DNA from: Anaerolineales bacterium
GTDB taxonomy: Bacteria; Chloroflexota; Anaerolineae; Anaerolineales; Villigracilaceae
Reading direction: 5' to 3'
Assembly (NCBI GenBank): GCA_014860745.1
Contig: JACZJC010000078.1
Span: 1-64,000 of the forward strand
Length of the DNA: 64,000 nt
The stretch's first letter is position 1. Each line of letters opens with the position of its first letter. Of this stretch, positions 22,875 to 32,233 are shown in pieces. Below the pieces are notes generated by a model, which was not told the DNA's origin, did no database searches, and worked only from the letters and a program-made list of their open reading frames with translations. The translations under genes were made by a program, and so were the position numbers.

Positions 22875-23840
22875 ATGAAAGCAATGGTTTATCAAAAATA
22901 CGGGTCACCGGATGTTCTAAAGCTTGAAGAAGTCAAAAAACCGACACCTTCGGATAATCAATTGCTGATAAAAATCCGTGCAGCCTCCGTAAATAGATCT
23001 GACTGGGAGGGACTTATTGGCAGGCCGCTCTATGCCCGCATAGGGGGGCTGTTCACACCCGGAAACAAGATCCTGGGTTCTGACATTGCTGGGACGGTGG
23101 AAGCGGTAGGCAAAGACATCAAACTGTTCAAGCCCGGGGATGAGGTATTCGGTCTCATGTTAAATTATGGAGGCAGTTTTGCAGAGTATGCCTGCAAGTC
23201 TGAGAGAGCACTGGCGCTGAAACCTGCGGGCATGTCGTTCGAAGAAGCCGCAGCTATTCCGCAAGCCGCATTTATCGCCCTGCAAGGGATTCGCGAAAAG
23301 GGACAGGTTCAGCCGGGGCAAAAAGTATTGATCAATGGCGCTGGGGGCGGGACGGGTGCATTCGCAATTCAGCTGGCCAAATTAGCCGGGGCCGAAGTGA
23401 CCGGTGTGGATAACACAGAGAAAATGGACTTTATGCGCTCGCTCGGCGCAGATCACGTCATTGATTACACCAAAGAAGATTTCACCAAAAGTGGACAGCA
23501 ATATGACCTGATCCTTGATGTGATCGCAAATCGTTCCATTTTTGCCTATCTGCGGGCGCTCAAGCCGAATGGAAATTATTTCATGGCTGGAGGTTCTGTT
23601 GCCACAATGTTCCAGAGTTTGCTCCTGGGGCCGTCGATCAGGAGAATCACAGGGAAGAGAATTGAACTTCTGATCGTTCGAACAGATGCAAAGGATCTGG
23701 TTTACATGACCGAACTGATCGAATCGGGAAAGGTCAGGCTCGTCATCGACAAAAGGTACCCGTTAAGTGAGACCCCCGAAGCGCTCCGCTACCTTGGAGA
23801 AGGACATGCCAAAGGGAAAGTTGTCATTACCGTGGATTAA
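22875..23840 (+). CDS. MDR-family NAD(P)-dependent oxidoreductase (quinone reductase-like) 1
   Basis: The 321-aa protein is a medium-chain dehydrogenase/reductase without structural or catalytic zinc ligands. MKAMVYQKYGSPDVLKLEEVKKPTP starts the GroES-like domain, and VLINGAGGGTGAFAIQLAKLAGAEVTGVDN (about 154-183) is the Rossmann motif. ADHVIDYTKEDF follows. GGGAG precedes the ATG. It is a tandem paralogue of the next gene (35-bp gap, similar N-termini and ADHVIDYT). Likely substrates are quinones or alkenals. Confidence 0.9.
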   Translation: MKAMVYQKYGSPDVLKLEEVKKPTPSDNQLLIKIRAASVNRSDWEGLIGRPLYARIGGLFTPGNKILGSDIAGTVEAVGKDIKLFKPGDEVFGLMLNYGGSFAEYACKSERALALKPAGMSFEEAAAIPQAAFIALQGIREKGQVQPGQKVLINGAGGGTGAFAIQLAKLAGAEVTGVDNTEKMDFMRSLGADHVIDYTKEDFTKSGQQYDLILDVIANRSIFAYLRALKPNGNYFMAGGSVATMFQSLLLGPSIRRITGKRIELLIVRTDAKDLVYMTELIESGKVRLVIDKRYPLSETPEALRYLGEGHAKGKVVITVD

Positions 23841-23874
23841 AATAGCACAATTTATTTTATAAGGAAAAATAATC

Positions 23875-24867
23875 ATGAAAGCAGTAATTTGGACAAAATA
23901 CGGATCACCGGACGGTCTTCAACTCCAAGAGGTGGCAAAGCCCAGCCCCAGGGATAATGAAGTCCTGATCAAAATCCACGCCTCCACCGCCTCAAGAGCG
24001 GATACCGAGTTCCGCAGGTTGATACTTCCCCTCCTGTTTGCGATTCCAGTTCGAATGTATATTGGTCTCTTTAGACCATCCCGAATAAAGATTCTCGGCA
24101 CGGAGTTCGCGGGAGAGGTTGTGGCAATTGGTAAAGATGTGACCCAATATCAAACGGGCGATCAGGTCTATGGGTACACAGGTCTTGGCATGGGAACCTA
24201 TGCGGAATACATGTGTTTATCTAAAAAACCATCAGGGCTGCTTGGCGTGATGTCAAAGAGACCGACCAACATCACCTATGAAGAAGCCGCCGCCATCCCA
24301 TTCGGTGGACTCGAAGCCCTGCATACCCTTGGAAGGGTAAATATCCAGCCTGGACAAAAAGTCTTGATCGTCGGTGCGGGTGGGAGCATTGGCACGTATT
24401 CTGTTCAACTAGCCAAACATTATGGCGCGGAAGTGACCGGCGTGGACAGCGGCGGAAAATTGGACATGCTGCGCTCCATCGGTGCGGACCATGTGATCGA
24501 CTACACGCGGGAGGATTACACCAAAAACGGACAGAAGTACGATGCCATCCTGGATACGATCGGCGGGAGTCCGTTTGGGGGGAGCGTACGATCGTTAAAC
24601 GAGAACGGAACCTATCTCAACGTGAATCCAAAATGGCACCACAAGCTTCAAATGGGTTGGAACAAGGGCCGAACCAGCAAGAAACTCCTCTCCTGGGAAG
24701 GTGGTTATACGACCGAAAACCTGCTCAGGCTCAAAGAGTTGATCGAAGCGGGCACGATCAAACCCGTCATCGATCGGACCTATCCGTTGGAGCAGATCGC
24801 CGAGGCGCACAGATATGTTGAAACCGATCAGAAAAAGGGGAATGTGGTGGTGAGGATTGGAGATTGA
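23875..24867 (+). CDS. MDR-family NAD(P)-dependent oxidoreductase (quinone reductase-like) 2
   Basis: The 330-aa protein is a diverged copy of the preceding gene, starting MKAVIWTKYGSPDGLQLQEVAKPSP. The Rossmann motif is KVLIVGAGGSIGTYSVQLAKHYGAEVTGVDS (about 162-192), followed by ADHVIDYTRED. Zinc ligands are absent. TAAGGA precedes the ATG. The last four codons (RIGD, stop) fall within a copy of the dispersed mini-repeat, so the original C-terminus may have been replaced. Tandem duplication with divergence is the simplest explanation for the pair. Confidence 0.9.
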   Translation: MKAVIWTKYGSPDGLQLQEVAKPSPRDNEVLIKIHASTASRADTEFRRLILPLLFAIPVRMYIGLFRPSRIKILGTEFAGEVVAIGKDVTQYQTGDQVYGYTGLGMGTYAEYMCLSKKPSGLLGVMSKRPTNITYEEAAAIPFGGLEALHTLGRVNIQPGQKVLIVGAGGSIGTYSVQLAKHYGAEVTGVDSGGKLDMLRSIGADHVIDYTREDYTKNGQKYDAILDTIGGSPFGGSVRSLNENGTYLNVNPKWHHKLQMGWNKGRTSKKLLSWEGGYTTENLLRLKELIEAGTIKPVIDRTYPLEQIAEAHRYVETDQKKGNVVVRIGD

Positions 24868-24901
24868 GATTAGAGACTGAGAATTGGAGGATTGGAGAAT
24901 T
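24853..24901. repeat. Dispersed mini-repeat (GGATTGGAGA family)
   Basis: Two or three degenerate units of GGATTGGAGATTGAGATTAG and GAATTGGAGGATTGGAGAATTG cover the stop codon of the second MDR gene and the DNA after it. The same family recurs mainly at 34.6-41.8 kb. Confidence 0.75.
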
Positions 24902-24991
24902 GATTAGGGAAGTCGGTTTGAATTGAGGTTGCGAGTCGGCCCCCTATTCCGTCTAGCCCGAGGGGAGAAGCCAAAACCTCCTCGCACACAA

Positions 24992-25136
24992 CATTGACTT
25001 GGAAACCCGACTCGTCGATCACGCAGAAAAGGATTCGTCGCCATACCCTCTCCCTTGGGAGCCCCACAGGGGTGCTCACCCTTCGGATACGATGTCGCGA
25101 AGGGGCAATCGGACATGCCGATCAATCGTCACAATC
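24992..25136. repeat. Degenerate ~145-bp repeat, copy A
   Basis: CATTGACTTGGAAA (24992-25005) and CCGATCAATCGTCACAATC (25118-25136) bracket a gene-free stretch. Both blocks recur in the same order at 27916-28021, with the core between them diverged. The two copies lie on either side of the lipoprotein gene at 25354-27666. Confidence 0.65.
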
Positions 25137-25146
25137 GGGGTGAGGT

Positions 25147-25314
25147 CTGCTCGTCGCAGTGGGCGATAGCGGTCACGCGTTCAAGTTCACGCCGTTGCTG
25201 GGAAAATTGATTGCCGATGTTCTCGAACACAAGCCAAACAAGTTCGCCAAAAAATTCGCGTGGCGCAAACGAGGCGAGATCGTCACCGTGGATGCGAGAT
25301 ACCACGGAAAGTGA
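25147..25314 (+). pseudogene. C-terminal remnant of a DAO-type FAD oxidoreductase (sarcosine oxidase-like)
   Basis: The frame from 25147 reads LLVAVGDSGHAFKFTPLLGK, then LIADVLEHKPNKFAKKFAWR, and stops at 25314. This is the conserved C-terminal FAD-binding end of sarcosine/N-methyltryptophan oxidases (GxSGHAFKF). No N-terminal part is present, and a degenerate repeat lies immediately upstream. It is a gene fragment left by rearrangement. Confidence 0.75.
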
Positions 25315-25353
25315 GAGCTGCGCAGGTTGGATTATCGATATTGAACAGCGAGT

Positions 25354-27666
25354 CTATGGCATTCCCTGCCCCTGCTCCATGTGTATCTTCTGCCAGAATT
25401 CGCCGTTTATACCTGAGCTGGCCGCCATATCGACATAATAATCATAAACGCCATCTTTCAGTGTGCCACCCCCTCCACCCCAATACCAACTTTCGACAGC
25501 CCCTTCACTTGGGCAAGGTCCCACCCACTGAAAGGTAAAGGGATCTCCGTGGTCTGGAGTGGCCAGGAAACTCACAAAAGTGCCGCCATCCGGCAGTTTT
25601 TGAAAGGTTCCTCCCAAATTCACCTGATAGTGATGCGTTCCGATGTCATAAGTCATACCGTTACACTCAGGAACGAGGGTGCTGCCATACGATTCTCCCA
25701 TGGCCGAATATGTCACCTGGCCGATTCCTTCCAATGTACCGTCCTCCACAGCGCGCAGAGAGAACTTGAATAATGTTCGTAAAATCTGGTGGATGGTACC
25801 TGTGCCATATTCCGAAACGGACGTATCTTCCAGATATAGCTCACTTGTGCCAAAGAAACAAGCATCGTCCTTTTCATCAAAGTTCCAGGTCTCCGGCTCC
25901 TTGTATTTTCCATCCAGATCGAAATCTTCCATGCCGTCAAAACAGCCGCCTCCATCCGAGTCTTCATCCAACTCCATCTTGATGCCGTCCTGATCGTAGT
26001 CGCGCCCAAAGTAAGACAGGGCTGAAAGTGCATACCCCCATTGCTCGTCATAGATACTTGCGCGCAGATCATCCTTGTCTTCCAGATCGTCCTTGTCGGT
26101 ATCGCGGTCATTTGGATCCGTGCCGAAGCGGTTGGTCTCGTCGAAATCCATAATGCCGTCACCGTCAGAGTCCATGCTGATCTCCGGGTCGTTCAAAGTC
26201 GGGATGGAATCGGGGGAGGTCATCCAGTAATATTTCCATGTGTAGCCATCAATGTCCACCGCGTATGCACCCCACCACGGATCGTTGATGAATACATAAC
26301 GCGTTGACGTATCTTCATAATAGCCGGTGATGACGATGGCGTGTCCGGGTCTTATTGCCGCCAAAATGGGAGCGCCCGCACTGATCCCCAACTGGACGTC
26401 TGCCCAAAACACGTTAACGTCAAATGTGTCCGGTTGCTGGCGGAATAGCGACTCCCCCTCCAGGGCAAAAGCCAACGCCTGGCTGGTCTGGCTGGAATAC
26501 AAACCCTGGCCATACATCAGGTCATACTCGGGGCCGGGAAACGAATCATGGAAGACCTCAAAGCCGATGCGATCCTGGCTGAGGTCTCCGCCGTAAAAAG
26601 CGTTGATCATAGCTACAGAAGCCAGGGCGCAATTCCCGTAGTCGGCGGGGTCGGAACGATCAAGTTCGGGGTGAGCCACATCCCAGGCATGTTCGCCTGT
26701 TTCATTTTTCGATTCAAGCAAAATCATTTGCGTATCTTTATGCTGACCGATGAATGGCACTCCCAGCGTGGTTTGCTGGACCGGCATTGCCAGATGAGCC
26801 CTTGAGAATTGAAGGTTAATCGTAAGAGTTTGCACGGGCGAGAACTCAGCACGTTCATCATTTTCTGCGATTGCCTGCACGCGCCAGAAATACTTGCCGG
26901 GTTGTAATTCAACATTCGATGCCGGCTCATTCACCGTTTCATCTATTGTCAACGTGCCAAATGTATCATCACTGGCAACCTGCACTTGATATTGAGTCGC
27001 ACCCGGAGCAGGATACCAACTGAGTTCAAAACTCGACTCTTTGATCACTGCCCCATTAAGCGGAATCATGACCTCCACAGCAGGTTGTGGATTGGACATG
27101 CCCGGTGTAGCCTGGTCGGGATTAATAATCGTCCATTCGAGCGGGTGGGAAAGAGTCGAGAGTGGGAAACGACCGATCGTCAGACCAGGCTCAAGGTCAA
27201 GAATCATTCCACCACGGCTAAGTTTGACAGTCCCTGCTTGATCTTCTCCCCACGCAACGCGGTCGAGCAGATTATTCTCAGCCGTGTAGAGTTCAAGGAA
27301 ACCGGCTTCGGTGTTCAAGAACTCCAAGCGATCCGCATGAACCGTGTTACCTTCAACGCTGTTGACGCCATCGAAGAGAATCAACAGGTATTCATCTACA
27401 TCGAGGTCTGGAGAGTTTTCAGGAATTGAAAATGAATCACCCCGCTCATTTTTCAAAACCATACCAGTGACTGATGTGCCATTCCCCAATGCCTTCAATT
27501 CTACAAAGGCATGTTGTCCATCCGCCGGCAAAAAGAGGATTTCATTCAGCAAGACCGGAGCGGCATTCGCATCATCGTTGATTGGGAGGCCGGATTGAAG
27601 GAAATTACAGGAGAGGATTGCGACCATAAGGATCGCTGTAATTCCGAAAAATCGTTGCTTGTCCAT
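25354..27666 (-). CDS. Large lipoprotein with lamin-tail-like, C39-like peptidase and EF-hand-like repeat regions
   Basis: The ATG at 27666 has AGGTGG upstream; the track start at 27693 adds nine residues. The 770-aa protein begins with a lipoprotein signal (ILMVAILSCNF, lipidated Cys). Next come a lamin-tail-like domain (VLLNEILFLPADGQHAFVEL), a fibronectin-like part (ELSWYPAPGATQYQVQVASD...KYFWRVQAI), and a peptidase-C39-like domain with GNCALASVAMINAFYGG (Cys about 350) and GHAIVITGYYED (His). A Ca-binding DSDGDGIMDFDETNRFGTDPNDRDTDKDD stretch follows. The C-terminus is unassigned. It is probably a surface protease or bacteriocin-type processing protein. Confidence 0.8.
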   Translation of the reverse strand: MDKQRFFGITAILMVAILSCNFLQSGLPINDDANAAPVLLNEILFLPADGQHAFVELKALGNGTSVTGMVLKNERGDSFSIPENSPDLDVDEYLLILFDGVNSVEGNTVHADRLEFLNTEAGFLELYTAENNLLDRVAWGEDQAGTVKLSRGGMILDLEPGLTIGRFPLSTLSHPLEWTIINPDQATPGMSNPQPAVEVMIPLNGAVIKESSFELSWYPAPGATQYQVQVASDDTFGTLTIDETVNEPASNVELQPGKYFWRVQAIAENDERAEFSPVQTLTINLQFSRAHLAMPVQQTTLGVPFIGQHKDTQMILLESKNETGEHAWDVAHPELDRSDPADYGNCALASVAMINAFYGGDLSQDRIGFEVFHDSFPGPEYDLMYGQGLYSSQTSQALAFALEGESLFRQQPDTFDVNVFWADVQLGISAGAPILAAIRPGHAIVITGYYEDTSTRYVFINDPWWGAYAVDIDGYTWKYYWMTSPDSIPTLNDPEISMDSDGDGIMDFDETNRFGTDPNDRDTDKDDLEDKDDLRASIYDEQWGYALSALSYFGRDYDQDGIKMELDEDSDGGGCFDGMEDFDLDGKYKEPETWNFDEKDDACFFGTSELYLEDTSVSEYGTGTIHQILRTLFKFSLRAVEDGTLEGIGQVTYSAMGESYGSTLVPECNGMTYDIGTHHYQVNLGGTFQKLPDGGTFVSFLATPDHGDPFTFQWVGPCPSEGAVESWYWGGGGGTLKDGVYDYYVDMAASSGINGEFWQKIHMEQGQGMP

Positions 27667-27727
27667 GAGCCACCTGCCTTTCACTCTAAACAAATGAGGC
27701 GGTTATGCAAACGATGATGCCTGTTTA

Positions 27728-27861
27728 TTATTTCGCCAGCGGTATTTGAATAAAAAACGTACTATCCGGTAATTTTACCTCGTCATAGCCGGGGCTTCCC
27801 ACCCAGATCTTCCCGCGGTGCGCTTTGACGATTCCCGCCGCGATGGCGTGTCGAAGTGGTG
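27728..27861 (-). pseudogene. Histidine kinase C-terminal remnant
   Basis: The minus frame ending at the TAA (27728-27730) reads RHAIAAGIVKAHRGKIWVGS, then PGYDEVKLPDSTFFIQIPLAK. This is the end of a HATPase_c domain (G-box and final strand of sensor kinases). The sequence before 27861 is unrelated, so the gene is truncated. A GTCGAAGTG REP-like piece flanks the break. Confidence 0.7.
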
Positions 27862-27915
27862 AGGTTCATTACGATGCAAGCGTCGGATAGAGGAAATGCT
27901 GGCATGCACTCAAAC

Positions 27916-28021
27916 CATTGACTTGGAAATTCACCAAAATCATCAACCGACTAGCTCCCTTCCCATTTGGGAAGGGCGGGGGGATAGGTCACAACCCACA
28001 TACCGATCAATCGTCACAATC
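27916..28021. repeat. Degenerate repeat, copy B
   Basis: CATTGACTTGGAAA (27916-27929) and CCGATCAATCGTCACAATC (28003-28021) repeat the blocks of copy A (24992-25136), about 2.9 kb apart. The 28022-28174 stretch holds nothing evident. Confidence 0.65.
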
Positions 28022-28174
28022 AGGATGAGGTCCCTGGACTGGGCGATTTAATTTATTCATAATGCTCTATTTACGCGGGCATCCCTCTTGGAACAGACTG
28101 CTAAGCCTATCGCTATATTGATGGAAATAAAAAAGGTGGAATGTTGTTATACGTTAGGATAGCAATTGCTTCTA

Positions 28175-31084
28175 CTATTTTGCAACTTCTAATAGTTGTC
28201 GCCAACTATAATCGCCACGCTCTCCAAAGACATTTATGATTTCAATGGCTTTAGCTCTTGATGTATCATCTGAGTTCATTGCAGATGTAAGGGTTTGTTC
28301 AACACCTTTTTTAGTGTCTTCCAATAAGTAGAACTGTTTACTAGATAAAACTATTTTGTGCAAATTCGAAACAGCTAAGTTTGGGAATTTTTCGGAATGT
28401 TTTCCTAAGAACTCGATAATTTCTTGAGTCTCAAAACCATCAGACTTAAATGTAAGAGTTTGTTCTATAATGGAATTTAGTTCTAATAGATTTACTGGCA
28501 CATTCTTGAGTAACCTGCTGAAACTCGATATTTCCTTTGTAAAGGCACCTTTGTTCTCAGCATCGTTTGCGACTTCTGTCCTCCATTGCCATAAACCCCA
28601 GATTTTTTTCCATGTAACATCTTCGACAGATGGCTGTCGAGATTCTAAAACCTTGCTAAGCCAAAAGTTGCCATGTGAACGCGTTTCATCGTCCGCCATT
28701 TGATAATACAAGCGTAACAGACCATCTCTAGAATTCAATTTGATCATATCTACCAGATATGCTTTTAAGATATGTGTTGCCATCTTTTCATTTGAGGTAT
28801 CAAGTCCATGGCTCTGTTCTGATGCTGGCAATCCCTTGAGAGCTTTTTTATATTGGCTGATTAATTCTGGAAATACATTTGTGTAAACGTCAGAGAATCG
28901 AATATATGCACTCCACGCAGCCTGCCAATATTTTTTCTTACTACTTCCGCTGAAGAATATTCTCTTACTATGTTCAAGAGCCCATTCTTTGTCAAGATAT
29001 ATGAATTGAGGGAAGTACCAGCCATAAATTGAATGAACTGCTAAACTTCGATTTTTTCTTTTGTCTAATTTTTCGGCTAGTGTTTTTTTCAATAAAGGAA
29101 TCATAATAGGCGTTCCCTTATTATCGGCTTCTTGTTTTCGCTTACGTTCGCAATAGAGCCCGTATGAAACCAGACTGTGCATTGCTACTCCATGCAAACA
29201 ATTTAGTGAATGTGTAGCAGGGTCATAACCTTGGGCATCCTCATTATCTGGAAACGGCTCTCGTTGGTGAAGAAGTTCTACGATTATCTTTCCACTTCTT
29301 TCTAGTAAATCATCATTTATAGAGAGCTCTTTTACCCTAAACAATTCTTCGAAAAGTTGCACAATTGCTAATTTTGCTGCTGGAAGTCCTTCCTCAAAAT
29401 CACTTTGTTGATAGCTTTCTGCTTTTTGTTTGACAATATGTTCGCAGACAGCAATGATGCCATCTAACTCGAATTTCTCTTGCTTCTTGACGGCGTTTTT
29501 TATGCCTCTTAGAAAATGTGTGTGATAGATAAACCGCAAGTCATTATTAATAAACGAAGTGGCTTGGTTTGTGTAGTCATTCAGTCTAGCTTGAATATCA
29601 TTTTCCAAGATGTTAGCTAAACCTTCTCTTGACGGCTCTCCAAATGGAGCATTATTTGTTGGCACATACTCAACAAGATATTGAACCACTCCAATAATGG
29701 ATTTCTTGACAAACTCATCAGATTCGATCGGGCTTTTTTCTCCAACAAAGGATACAGTAACTGGCTCATCGTCTGGCTTTGGAGATGGTTCGCCATACTT
29801 CCCAAGCAATTTTTCATAATACTCTTTCTCATCCGCTTCAAGATAAGAGGCTAATGGGGTTAACTCCCTTAACTGCCACGTTTCAATGAGAGTCTTCCTC
29901 TTTTCTTCCTTAGTATTACCAGCGAATCCTTCAGGGTGACCATTCAATATCTCTTCTACAAATCCTGCATCTGGATTTTTCCTATCAAACAGGATCTCCT
30001 CTTTGATAGACTGTGAAAAATTACTATACTGTGCCTCTACAAAGCTATAAAACTCAGATTGACCAGCATGGATGGGATGTTCTCTATAGGCAATGTATGC
30101 TTTTTCAATCAAGTCTTTATATTGTTTACCCCAAGACTGAAGCATATATATGGCTATTCGCCTAAAAATCGAATAATCGCTATCAATGTAACGGGATAAG
30201 ATTAAGTGGACAGCTCTTGGTTTTTGTGCGTATCCTTCAGTTAGTGATGCAATAATGGTGTTTACAAGGATGTTTTTAATTTCATTGTCGTAATTTGTTT
30301 CTGATCTTGGGCTTATCCTTAACCTCCAATAGCTATTGAGTTTCTTGACGTTATCATCGATTCTTGGATCGTGTTCTGAATCGATGGCTTTTATTAATTG
30401 TTCTTCTGCAACGTTCACAACCCCATTCGGGTCCATTTTTGTTAGTACAGGCAAGTTTAGTTGAAGAGCTTGGCTCAGCCAGTAAAAATCATGTCGAGTG
30501 CTTGCAACAAGCTTCCCTTCATCAAATCTGTCCTTAACTTGTACAGGTTCCAATAAGATAGACAAAGTTGCTAAAGCAGCTTGTACTTTACCTCCTTTAG
30601 CAAGATATTCCATGATAATTCCCAATTCACGCGAGAGCATCATAAAATTGGAAAACGGAGTTTCTATCCAACTTTGGAACTTGCCTACGATTTCGGCTGT
30701 AATATCTACAGGAACTTTTAGCAATACTTCAAGTATGGTCCTAAGAGCTCTTGAATTGTCCGTTTCAAGTGATAGAGCAATATCCCTCACAATATCGGGG
30801 AATTTATCCGCCATCCTTTTCAGATATTCGCCAGCATACCACGTTGGCATGCTAAAGTAGCCAGGATTGTTAGGATCTTCAAGCGGAGGTGGAACTTTTA
30901 GAAAGAACTTGTTTTCATGAAGAGGCAATACCCATGCTGGATTTTCCAAATCCATAAAGAAATATCGAGCGAACTTTTCCTCTTCAAGATACTTTATTGT
31001 TTCAGATATTTCGGCTTGGCTAATATCTTCACGCTTCTTAAGCTGTTCCAACCTGTCAGAGGCTTCATAAAACGTGGTGCTCAT
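28175..31084 (-). CDS. Large helical protein (969 aa) of the SIR2 cassette, probable sensor or DUF4020-like partner
   Basis: I could not name a domain from sequence alone. The protein is almost entirely helical, with repeated hydrophobic heptad-like blocks suggesting an alpha-solenoid (HEAT/TPR-like). Regions include FPDIVRDIALSLETDNSRALRTILEVL near 94-120 and QLLEVAK at the end. No Walker A, helicase or nuclease motif was found. DUF4020 is known as a C-terminal partner of SIR2-like domains in single proteins, so this may be a split version, to be tested by HMM. The ATG overlaps the SIR2 stop by 4 nt (31081-31084), showing translational coupling. The cassette is strongly AT-rich relative to its neighbours. 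Confidence 0.75.
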   Translation of the reverse strand: MSTTFYEASDRLEQLKKREDISQAEISETIKYLEEEKFARYFFMDLENPAWVLPLHENKFFLKVPPPLEDPNNPGYFSMPTWYAGEYLKRMADKFPDIVRDIALSLETDNSRALRTILEVLLKVPVDITAEIVGKFQSWIETPFSNFMMLSRELGIIMEYLAKGGKVQAALATLSILLEPVQVKDRFDEGKLVASTRHDFYWLSQALQLNLPVLTKMDPNGVVNVAEEQLIKAIDSEHDPRIDDNVKKLNSYWRLRISPRSETNYDNEIKNILVNTIIASLTEGYAQKPRAVHLILSRYIDSDYSIFRRIAIYMLQSWGKQYKDLIEKAYIAYREHPIHAGQSEFYSFVEAQYSNFSQSIKEEILFDRKNPDAGFVEEILNGHPEGFAGNTKEEKRKTLIETWQLRELTPLASYLEADEKEYYEKLLGKYGEPSPKPDDEPVTVSFVGEKSPIESDEFVKKSIIGVVQYLVEYVPTNNAPFGEPSREGLANILENDIQARLNDYTNQATSFINNDLRFIYHTHFLRGIKNAVKKQEKFELDGIIAVCEHIVKQKAESYQQSDFEEGLPAAKLAIVQLFEELFRVKELSINDDLLERSGKIIVELLHQREPFPDNEDAQGYDPATHSLNCLHGVAMHSLVSYGLYCERKRKQEADNKGTPIMIPLLKKTLAEKLDKRKNRSLAVHSIYGWYFPQFIYLDKEWALEHSKRIFFSGSSKKKYWQAAWSAYIRFSDVYTNVFPELISQYKKALKGLPASEQSHGLDTSNEKMATHILKAYLVDMIKLNSRDGLLRLYYQMADDETRSHGNFWLSKVLESRQPSVEDVTWKKIWGLWQWRTEVANDAENKGAFTKEISSFSRLLKNVPVNLLELNSIIEQTLTFKSDGFETQEIIEFLGKHSEKFPNLAVSNLHKIVLSSKQFYLLEDTKKGVEQTLTSAMNSDDTSRAKAIEIINVFGERGDYSWRQLLEVAK

Positions 31085-32094
31085 ATTGGAACTCCAGTTT
31101 CTGTTAAATCTGGATTAACTTTAATGGTGCTAGCTTTTATTTGTGAGTAAATGTTTTTGATGATAGCTTCCATTTCAGAATAGCTACTGCTTGCTAGATA
31201 CCGAAGTATTATTACATCATACTCAGTCTCAATTCTTCTATCTTTTTCCTCTATATATGCGAGATAATTTTTACGCTCTTCTTCTGGAAGTTTGGGGTCG
31301 ATATTGTTTCTCTCTATAGGCAATAATGCGAATTTGGTTGGTGGATTTTTGGGTGGATCAATCGGATACCCCAAAATGAAATTCTTTCTTTTTTTGTACA
31401 ACTCTAAAATGTCAAATAACGTCCGTTCTTCTAAGGCAAAGCCTATAAACACTACGTTATGTACATCAAGAAAGCTAGATAGAAAGTTAGGGAGTGGGCT
31501 GTCGGCGCTGTAAGCTTTCTCGAAATCATCTGCAGTCAATATTAATGATTGCGAAGATTTTTCTACATTTTCTTGAACTATCTTGCCGTGAATATGATAA
31601 AGCCTTCGTGCTTCTAAGTTGCTGGCATTTACGAATGGGAAAACTTGGATCTCATCGTTGGAAAACCCTTTGTTTTGTGTAGCCGCAACATCTTCTATAC
31701 AACTGTCATAATTGGTCGTTACAAACGATTTAAAAGGAATTTGGATAAAATTTTCAAGTAGCTCGGTTGTTTTCTTGAGAGGGAAGTGCCCGTCATCGAA
31801 TCTTCGATACAAGATACTGTAAAAATCGTCGCCGTTCTCGTTTATTATTTTCTTGATTTCCTTTACCCTCAGAGATAAATCATCTATTTTAGTGAGTGTG
31901 TCATCTGCTATCTTGGTTTGATCTGCTAAATAGTCAATGAGTTGGCTAAAGGTTGGGTATCCCGCATGTACTGAGAGTCCTGCTCCGACAAATACCGAGC
32001 AATCTAAACCCAAGCAAAGGTTGATTAGATGCGAGTATGAAGCTCGGTCCCGTTCTCTATGCCAATACTTGTATGTGTTCCCGACTAGATCCAT
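31081..32094 (-). CDS. SIR2-like NADase candidate of a two-gene cassette
   Basis: SIR2 domains in anti-phage systems (Thoeris ThsA, DSR, SPARSA, Avs5-type) cleave NAD+ to stop growth of infected cells. Using the ATG at 32094 the protein is 337 aa; the track start is a TTG. It has VGAGLSVHAGYPTF (about 36-49), TTNYDSCIED (about 132) and YHIHGKIV (catalytic His, about 173), then VFIGFALEERTLFDILELY. The N and H residues of the active site appear intact. The remaining C-terminal part is unassigned. The gene overlaps the large helical protein, and together they resemble an abortive-infection module. Confidence 0.88.
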   Translation of the reverse strand: MDLVGNTYKYWHRERDRASYSHLINLCLGLDCSVFVGAGLSVHAGYPTFSQLIDYLADQTKIADDTLTKIDDLSLRVKEIKKIINENGDDFYSILYRRFDDGHFPLKKTTELLENFIQIPFKSFVTTNYDSCIEDVAATQNKGFSNDEIQVFPFVNASNLEARRLYHIHGKIVQENVEKSSQSLILTADDFEKAYSADSPLPNFLSSFLDVHNVVFIGFALEERTLFDILELYKKRKNFILGYPIDPPKNPPTKFALLPIERNNIDPKLPEEERKNYLAYIEEKDRRIETEYDVIILRYLASSSYSEMEAIIKNIYSQIKASTIKVNPDLTETGVPI

Positions 32095-32100
32095 AAGGAA

Positions 32101-32106
32101 ATTATA
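32101..32106 (-). promoter_or_regulatory. -10 box of the SIR2 cassette
   Basis: TATAAT on the minus strand lies six bases before the ATG at 32094, with TTCCTT between. Together with the AT-rich upstream DNA it suggests a leaderless transcript. No clear -35 was found. Confidence 0.6.
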
Positions 32107-32147
32107 CAGCAAGTTTATTTATCGATGATATTGTGTTGCTAAGATGG

Positions 32148-32233
32148 TCACTTCCTTCCCTCTTCCAGTGCCTTCGCCAGTAATTCCTTCGTCGCCTTCG
32201 GGTTAACTTTCCCATTTTTGAGGAAAAAGAAAA
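32148..32233 (-). pseudogene. Possible C-terminal gene fragment
   Basis: A minus frame reads GFFFFLKNGKVNPKATKELL, then AKALEEGRK, and stops at 32148. The tail resembles the last ~30 residues of GatB/YqeY-type proteins (K.NP....LL...L) but is too short to be sure. It lies between the SIR2 cassette and the terminator of the hydroxylase operon. Confidence 0.35.
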
